Part shown: positions 44,991 to 64,000 of the stretch, piece by piece
Layout of the letters: each line of letters opens with the position of its first letter
Position numbering within the stretch: position 1 is the stretch's first letter
Source: Trichosphaerium sp. ATCC 40318
Lineage: Eukaryota > Discosea > Flabellinia > Trichosidae
Length of the DNA stretch: 64,000 nt
Assembly (NCBI GenBank): GCA_038496445.1
Contig: JALMLS010000344.1
Location: 420,724 to 484,723 of the forward strand
Reading direction: 5' to 3'
The notes under the pieces: model-generated
The model's database searches: none
The model's input: only the letters and a program-made list of their open reading frames with translations
Told to the model about the DNA's origin: nothing
Made by a program: the position numbers and the translations under genes

Positions 44991-45899
44991 ATGTCTGATA
45001 GGTACTCGCAAATTATTGTTTTGTTTACGTATTAAATACCCGCCAGCGTAAAAAATAATAGCACTGAACCTCTTGCCTTCTTACAAGGTAAGGTTGTGCG
45101 AGGGTTTGGTCGTGGGGGAAAGCAGTTGGGCTTCCCAACAGCTAATCTTGATGAGCAGTGCGTCAAGCGACACAACGACCTCGAAACTGGTACGGAAAAA
45201 ACCTCAACGTGATTACACGTAAATTTATCAACATTTCAAGGCGTTTATTGGGGATTTTGTCGTGTAAACTCTCAAACAGTGGAACACATGGTCATGAGCG
45301 TAGGGTGGAACCCACAGTTCGAAAACAAAGAAAAATCTATTGAAGTTCACGTACTCAAAAAATACCCAGAGGTAAACAACGTTTTTTTATTGTATTCACA
45401 CGCTTGCCTTGTTGCACAGGTGCTGTAGCGTCTTTGTTGCAGCAAATTATTTTTTTCTGTTTGTTAAAATACGCTTCTTCCTTTTGTGAGTGCACATAGC
45501 ATTAAATTGAGGAAAGCGCCATAACGGACAAGGGTCGCGGCGAAACCTTAAGCCGAGGCAATTTCGGTTGCGACCACAGTAGCATTTCACCAGAAACTAC
45601 TAAACCTTAGCGCTATTTTTTTTTTATCTTTCAGTGAACTCATTTTGACACATTGCCTCTTTTTTACTTGCAGTTCTGTTTATTTTATACAATTTTAGGA
45701 TTTTTATGGCGAAACGCTGCGTGTATTGGTACTTGGTTATATCAGAGAAATGACCAAATTTACAAACCTGCAAGGCCTTATTGACGCCATAAATGGTGAC
45801 ATTGCCTTTGCAAAAAATGCCTTGTTGAAACCTACGTCTCAGCAATGGCTAGCATACGAGGCATTGTGCAAACCTTTATCAGCACCAGAAACCTCATGA
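44991..45899 (+). CDS. RFK: Riboflavin kinase
   Basis: Four exons join from ATG 44991 to TGA 45897-45899, about 160 residues. The motifs are [20 protein letters not shown] (PTAN binds Mg-ATP), [20 protein letters not shown] with [18 protein letters not shown] (flavin site and catalytic Glu region), and [18 protein letters not shown]. It converts riboflavin to FMN. The kinase-only layout is the eukaryotic form, without the FAD synthetase domain of bacteria. The last intron, 45372-45698, is 327 nt, far above the usual 40-60 nt. It is flanked by contiguous family sequence (KKYPE/DFYGE), so no exon is missing inside it. Confidence 0.94.
45533..45581 (+). ncRNA. Possible structured RNA in the last riboflavin kinase intron
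   Basis: GGTCGC at 45533-45538 pairs with GCGACC at 45570-45575. An inner AACC can pair with GGTT just inside, giving about ten base pairs around a bulge and loop. The stem is followed at once by ACAGTA, which fits an ACA box or an H box (ANANNA) of H/ACA guide RNAs. The intron is unusually long, as expected of a host for a small RNA. A second hairpin is not clear. Speculative. Confidence 0.25.
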
Positions 45900-45919
45900 T
45901 GTCGATTCTGGGCCATGCA

Positions 45920-48010
45920 TCAATTCTGGGGTGGCTGTAATGTGGAAACACTTTTAAAATAATCTTTAAATGCGTCAAAAGGTTGCACTTTCTCTAGGCT
46001 TGATTCTGGTGCGTGGTAGACTATGGAGGGCGATCTGGCAAACATTTTCTTGCAAGCTGCGATGATGTCCTCATTTGTGACGGCATCTATGCGCTCACGG
46101 AATTCTCTTGCATTGTAGTACTTACCAAATTCTATCAACTAAACAATCCCATCAAAATGTAAATAAATCATAAAATAAATAAATATATCGACAAAAAAAA
46201 ACCCCTCCAAGCCATCAATAACCAAGTTATTACCTGACGACCTAAGTCTTCAAAAAGTACTGCTCTGGATTCCAGTTCCATGAACAAGAAAGATTTTAAC
46301 TGGTTCTTGGCCCTAACAAGTTCTTCATTGGAAACGCCGTAAACGAGCGGTCCTAGCTTTTCTGCAATAATAACGGACAAGTTAGGCAACTTATTTGCCG
46401 CTCGCCTGGACGCTGCATGTATACCGTAGAGCCCAACATCAGAGTATCTAGTTAATTTATGTCAACACAGTTGTTTGTGAACCATGTCATTTAACGTACC
46501 CGATGTGGAAAGATTCAGCCTTTTCTATGTACGATTCAAGGTGTAGCACTGTCCTGAACAAGCGACTCTTAATTCCTTTTCCAGGACCTCCAGAGGAGAA
46601 GGAGTCACCACCGCCCATCAATTGATTCAATACAGCAAGTGTGAAGAAATCATCACTCTTGAAGCCGTCAGTAGGAAACCCAATCAACACGTGATCCTTT
46701 GGTTGCTCTTCCTGTAATACATTTATTAGACGTTTGCGCTTTGTAAAAAGAAAGGGGCGCTAGTGTACCTGAGAGGAGAGCTCTTTTGGTTTGTCCTGTG
46801 CAATGATACATCGGTCGCCGCCTTTATAAACAGGTGCTCGATTATCGACGTCGTTCTCAGAATGCTCTGGTAGGTGGCCTAACAGTGGTTCAACCATGTT
46901 CGATAACTCATCTACGTCCATGCCAACACCTTAATTTTGTTTTAGTTTACGTTGCTACTTTCTTTTTTTTTTTTTTGTTGAGTCAAATACAGTACCTGCT
47001 ACAACAAGCTTGGAACCAACATAGCGCTCTTTCATAAATTTCAACAGGTCTTCTTTTGTTATCTTTGCTATTTGCTCAGGTTCTACATAAACAGCGTTGC
47101 CAATGGAGTCCTCAGGCCATGCAACTTTGTGTAACTCATCAGCTAAGAAACCTAGCCATACACGTTATGAGACAGCCAAAAGTACTCAAAAAAAAAAGTA
47201 TAACCTTGAGGATCTTCTGCTTTTTCTCCATGTTCATTATTTAATGCAGTTTTAGCGTCTTCCATGTCTTCATCCAAAAAATCTGGATTTGTGACAGTGT
47301 CTGAAATAATTTTTAACATTGACGGTACATCTTCTCTAGTAACTTTAAGAACTGAATAAAATGTGACACTTTTGTTTTTCAAAAAAAAAAGAGGGTAGTT
47401 AACTACGCGCATCTACATACCGTAATACCTCCGCTTGGTATACTAATACATCACGTGAAGAAGATGTTAGTACATTTGCTCCAGTATTTTCTATTTGCGT
47501 CATAACCTCTTTAGCACTTTGTCCTCCGTGTGACTAAGGTATGTAAGCGCTGGCAATGACTGGTGAGGTCGTTGTGGTTTTTTTTTTCTTTTTTTTTCAC
47601 ACTGTTCATAAAATGGCTCTAACCTTGAATGCGAGTCGCTCTAAGAGTCTAGTACAACCGTGGGTATCTTTTGTTTCGTAGCGTGCGCCTGCTTTGACAA
47701 ACAGACCTACAACTGGACACGCAGAAAACCCGGCGTCTGTGATTACTCTGAGGCCATTTTTTAGCGTGCGAACACCTCCTTCTAATTTTTCTGGCTCGTT
47801 TCCGACCATGTACTTGCTAGTGTCAAACTCGAGGTTCTGAGCTTGAAATCTGGACTTTACAGCTGCTTTTGGTCTGGTGGTGTGTTTTACATACTTAATA
47901 TCCTTAGGCGTGCCATCATCGTTGGTAGCCTTGCCCCAGAACGTTCTTTTAACCGTTCGTGGGCTGTGTGAGCGTCTGTATCGTGTAGCTGCTTTAGTGA
48001 TGCGTTGCAT
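45920..48010 (-). CDS. PMPCA: Mitochondrial processing peptidase alpha subunit
   Basis: Minus strand, nine or so exons from ATG 48008-48010 to TGA 45920-45922, about 540 residues. The start is basic (MQRITKAATRYRRSHSPRTV), as expected of a mitochondrial presequence. The peptidase M16 fold follows: TLKNGLRVITDAGFSACPVV, GLFVKAGARYETKDTHGCTR and LLERLAF. There is no HxxEH zinc motif, as in the alpha subunit. The glycine-rich loop that marks alpha subunits is GGGDSFSSGGPGKGIKSRLF. Other family text is AWPEDSIGNAVYVEPEQIAK and RAKNQLKSFLFMELESRAVL. With the beta subunit it cuts presequences in the matrix. The stop lies 20 bases from the convergent riboflavin kinase stop. Confidence 0.93.
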
Positions 48011-48158
48011 TGTGTAAATCCTATTGTTTGAATATTGCCTCGCGTTGGGTTACTCCGTAGGTGAGTTTGCAAAAACAATCAAAGTACAAAAAAAAAAAAA
48101 AATGAAGTCAAGTTTTTTACTAAGTCACTACAATCAGAAGTCACAATTGTAACATAAA

Positions 48159-49613
48159 ATGGCTACGGAAGTAATGTACAACTTGTTGTGCTCAAAGCAC
48201 GAGATAGCTTGCATTGTTCTTCATTATTTAAAGCGCGAAAAGTTTACAAAGACCGCCGCAATGTTTGAGCAGGAAGCATCGAGGCTGTTGTCCAAGATAA
48301 AACAGGTGGGCTTTTTTTTTTTTGTACTCTTCGCTCCTAACTTTGTTATTTTAGCCGCCTAGCGCTATACGGCCACTCCAATTTATCATGAACGAGTATT
48401 TACACCTAAAACAATGCGTATAACAGGCTTTTGAGTTTTGATCAAAATTAGTAATTGACTAATTTCTATCCAAAGGCAGACAGCCGTACTGCATTTGTAA
48501 ACAAGATGGCAACAACTCCTGGTGCGTCACAATTGTGTAAGTACAAAAAAAAAAAACCATTGACACCTTACCGTGCGTTTTCTCAGAAATGCGAAATATA
48601 ATGTCGTCCATTCACGATGTCGCTGCAGCATACGCACAACTAGCTCCCCCGTCTAATACTGTTGGTGTCACAAGCACCGTTGGGTAATGACAATTGAGAT
48701 ATTGCTTTGTTCACCCCGTCACAGATTGACCTCTACCGGCGGCAAACCTTTAATTTCTCCTTTTAAGCCCACGCAACGGTAGGGCAGATTTTTCTTTTGT
48801 AAATGATTGGTCACTGATGTAAGTATTTAGTTTTGGTGAACCAATGCCCAATATTGAGTAAGTGAATAATTATTTACTTGTTTTCGTGGAGTTGCACATT
48901 GTTGTTATGACTTATCACAATCTAGAAACATGGTGGCCTCAGAACAACTGCCACAAATATTAGCTGATCACATAAACGATTTTTTACTTCCTTTAAGTGC
49001 AGAAGAAGAACCTGATCTAAATAATGGCGTGTTGAACCATCTACCCATTGATGACATAGTTGAAAATATTTTTGGTACGAAATGCAGAGGCAGTTAACAG
49101 CGATGTCTTGTTTATAGTAGTCTCGTAGATGATCCAAATTTCCAAGATAATTTGCCAGAGATATTTCCTGATAGAGTAGAGGTGAGTTGAGCGTGCAACA
49201 ATAGTAGCACCAGCTAATTAACATTACGATAGGGTGCACATCTCAAAGCCAGTGACAGAGAGGGCACTCAGTCGAGTAAACCATTGAACCATAGCCAAGC
49301 GAAACAGAAACAATACACTACAGCAATGACACCTAATACACGAACTACTAGCCCTAACCCTGCAACGGCTAGTGCGCCTGTGCCTTCCCAATGCCCAACA
49401 ACACCAACACCAACACCAACACCTACAAATACTCCCAATGCTCAACAACGAGGAACAAAGAGAGCTTTGTCGCCTTCATCACAGCATAACGAGGTTCCAT
49501 ATTCATTGTTGCGTTCTTGTACTGAGTATCCGGTTTAGGAAGGTTCTACACAGAAGAAGCCAAAGACTATATCTGAGATATCGTCGTTCCTGGATCAGTT
49601 GAATTACAAGTAG
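48159..49613 (+). CDS. LisH-domain protein with Thr/Pro-rich tail
   Basis: About ten exons join from ATG 48159 to TAG 49611-49613, about 310 residues. The N-terminus is a LisH motif, VMYNLLCSKHEIACIVLHYL followed by KREKFTKTAAMFEQEAS, used for dimerisation. Next are short conserved-looking pieces (SAIRPLQFIMNEYLHLK, QLPQILADHINDFLLPLSAE). A low-complexity region of TPTPTPTPTNTP repeats and basic nuclear-signal-like RGTKRALSPS and KKPKT follow. The LisH plus basic, low-complexity layout recalls nuclear scaffold proteins such as NPAT, but the similarity is too slight to name it. Confidence 0.65.
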
Positions 49614-49761
49614 GCTAAAAAGACGAAGGGAAAGTAAGTTTTGAAAAAACAACACTTGCACGTGTACAATAAAATAAGTACAATACGGGATTTTTTTTAT
49701 TATTTGTAACCAATGCCACCTGTAACGCGTACATAAAAGCAAGCGTACTTGATAATGTAAA

Positions 49762-62317
<12,556 letters not shown>

Positions 62318-62821
62318 CTGCTTTCAATTATACGTGGACGTGATAATATTTGTCTTGCATAACTGCACCAGAATTACAAGTTCTGTGGCATCCGAATTAG
62401 AAGGTAAAAAAAAAAGCTAGCGGCGAAAACCCAACACAACAATCTTTGCAACATATAGTGTCTGACACGGTGGCGATTGTTGTTTTACAGGATGCTCACA
62501 CCACATTTTTTTGTGTTGCTTTACCCTTAAAATCAAAAAGGAAAGAAAAAAGGCTGTATTGGAAGAAGAATTATAAAAGCAACTCTAACAAAACTCTATT
62601 TTTTTTTTGATCAATATTTTGACGCTTTGTTCTTTTTTTTATTACAGGACTTTATTTTTTTATTTTACAATGGCTACTCGCTCAACGAGGGATAAAATTG
62701 GCAACAATAACTTCTCATCACAGCATTCCGGTGGTTGGCAGTGGTGCGTAGTCACTATCATTAGAGTCTGTTCGTGTAATTACATTAGCACTTGAAGATC
62801 GCTTGTGATTTTTGAAAATAT
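62318..62821. other. Region downstream of SMG1, no clear gene
   Basis: Holds T-rich runs near 62600 and 62640 and a short plus-strand frame (62607-62795) without splice support. On the minus strand a frame reading ALDIFKNHKRSSSANVITRT, then DSNDSDYAPLPTTG, could be a last exon of the next minus-strand gene, but I could not join it in phase. Confidence 0.4.
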
Positions 62822-63113
62822 CTAATGCACGTGAGCCCCTAACACTAGTATACTGACCTAGTTAAGCTTACCTTGTGCTGAAGGTAAGTCATTGTAGAAC
62901 GACTTATTTGGAGAACGCGGCATAGTGTAGCTGGAATGAAGTGAGGGATCCATGTTTGCCTGGTAACAAAAGTTAGTCGCTATTAAAAATCAAAGAAAGT
63001 ACCATCCTAGCGCTGCCTATGTGCATTGAATCTCGGAGCATAAATTGATGCTTTCTTGATGACACAGTTGCCACATCAAAACCTAGTGTGGTTTCGTTGT
63101 TAGCGGACAACAT
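62822..63113 (-). CDS. Small phosphosite-rich protein, unknown, uncertain model
   Basis: From ATG 63111-63113 the frame reads MLSANNETTLGFDVATVSSR, then LRDSMHIGSARM. An intron starting GTACTT and ending ACCAG leads to ANMDPSLHSSYTMPRSPNKS and FYNDLPSAQ. A second intron (GTAAGC...GTTAG) then gives a stop at 62822. Its other frame would extend into the downstream minus-strand exon reading ALDIFKNHKRSSS. SP and Ser-rich motifs suggest a regulated or disordered protein. No domain is recognised. Confidence 0.3.
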
Positions 63114-64000
63114 GTTGAAAAAAAAAGTGTTTCACAATTGCGTACTGGGTACTAAGCTTCCCAAGGACAACGAGATGTTTACCAGGGCGACATCGGTGCT
63201 TCGCTTTTTAATCGATACCCACATCTCTTTCTCATTTTTTGACAAGCCCGTTAATTTAACTAGCGCTTGGCCAAGCTAAAAAAAAATTGAAACTTAGCTC
63301 ACAGGTTTTTTAACTTGACTGAAGGGCTGTGTTTGTTTACCCACACCAACGCAACGCACCACAGAATGATTTCGTTTTAGTTTCAATCGGAATGTATCGA
63401 TACTACGCGTAGATAACTTGTAAGCAAGCCAATAATACGTAATGTCGGTAGGGACACGTGCGTACTTACCGGTTGTTTTCTAGGGGTATTTTGAACTGCT
63501 GGTCCCATTTAATTGCTCCCTACACAATCCAGTTAGTAAAATCGTACAATAATTAAATGTACTGACAACTTTTTTACACAGTGATTGTACTGTGGTTTTA
63601 GTTGTGGCTCAGCCATAAATTAAGGGAAAATAATAAAAACAAAAAAAAAAACTGCCGCGATAACACACAGGCGCTATGCGCGTGCTTTTATACATACATT
63701 GCTGTTTCTTCGTCGTTTAGAGCTTTCGTATTTTCTACCAAACTCTGAGCTTTGCCCTACATCCAACTGGCAGCTAACGCGCCTTTTGCTACCTATTTGC
63801 GTTGGCATATTGCTCGTTGTACCCAACACGTTAATAATCCGCGGTACCTCGGTACTTTGCTTCCTTTAGCCTAACTTTTAAATACATGGTGCTAGTAATG
63901 AGTACGTTTTGGTGTTCACGTGGTATTAACAAAACTTTATCAAGTTCCCTTATCAACTTTTTTTGCTGAATGACGCTACTAACAAAGAAAAGATCATACA
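63114..64000. other. Right end of the window, one possible exon only
   Basis: On the minus strand the segment 63470-63519 is flanked by a good 3' splice site (GTGTAG before GGAGCA) and a good 5' site (GTAAGTACG), and reads GAIKWDQQFKIPLENN. It may be an exon of a gene whose remainder lies beyond the window or is too divergent to see. Elsewhere I find no supported frame, RNA gene or repeat; A-runs occur near 63640. Confidence 0.35.

Overview
The window is nuclear DNA of an AT-rich, gene-dense, intron-rich eukaryote, most likely a unicellular protist or an early-branching fungus-like organism. The genes are classic eukaryotic ones: 14-3-3, heterotrimeric G-alpha, PRPF4, ARPC3, V-ATPase subunit c, DPM3, riboflavin kinase, mitochondrial processing peptidase, an ATG1/ULK kinase and SMG1. 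Nearly every gene is cut by introns of about 35-60 nt, most starting GTAC(G/A) and ending YAG, often with a CTAAY/TTAAC-like branch site. TAA, TAG and TGA all act as stops, so the code is standard. The lineage cannot be fixed from this window. Arp2/3, an HPS4-like BLOC-3 subunit and a receptor-phosphatase fusion fit an amoebozoan, early opisthokont or stramenopile (oomycete-like) origin. Many open frames seen in a six-frame view run through these short introns, so gene models here were rebuilt by joining exons by hand.

Layout. 1-2.4 kb: one or two plus-strand genes with PH-like domains. 2.6-6.5 kb: a 7-TM receptor apparently fused to an inositol polyphosphate 5-phosphatase with a C2-like tail. 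6.8-8.5 kb: an ADP-ribosylglycohydrolase. 8.6-10.1 kb: three small minus-strand genes of unknown role. 10.2-11.3 kb: 14-3-3. 11.6-13.8 kb: a SAM-ankyrin-LRR protein. 13.8-14.1 kb (minus): a small HABP4/SERBP1-like protein. 14.5-16.7 kb: an iduronate-2-sulfatase-like enzyme. 17.0-19.7 kb: a coiled-coil protein and PRPF4. 19.8-20.6 kb (minus): ARPC3. 20.7-22.6 kb: a C2 protein with a Pro/Gly/Gln repeat tail. 22.9-26.4 kb: HPS4-like protein and endonuclease V. 27.3-29.3 kb: G-alpha. 29.7-31.6 kb: a degenerate acyl-CoA-synthetase-like protein. 31.9-33.9 kb: a UBXN4-like UBX protein. 34.3-41.2 kb (minus): unknown genes, a large F-box protein and an ATG1-like kinase. 41.6-45.9 kb: two small genes, V-ATPase c, DPM3 (minus) and riboflavin kinase. 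45.9-48.0 kb (minus): alpha-MPP. 48.2-49.6 kb: a LisH protein. 49.8-62.3 kb: SMG1, complete from N-terminus to FATC. The last 1.7 kb holds only weak gene fragments.

How the genes work together. This is an ordinary eukaryotic neighbourhood without operons. Themes recur: receptor/G-protein/phosphoinositide signalling (receptor-5-phosphatase, G-alpha, C2 and PH-like proteins), lysosome/endosome function (HPS4, V-ATPase c, sulfatase, ATG1), RNA processing and surveillance (PRPF4, SMG1), and ER glycosylation and quality control (DPM3, UBXN4-like). The most notable items are the receptor-5-phosphatase fusion, the unusual 5' splice-site consensus with several GC-AG introns, an acyl-CoA-synthetase relative lacking its catalytic motifs, and a G-alpha with an altered P-loop and a C-terminal extension.
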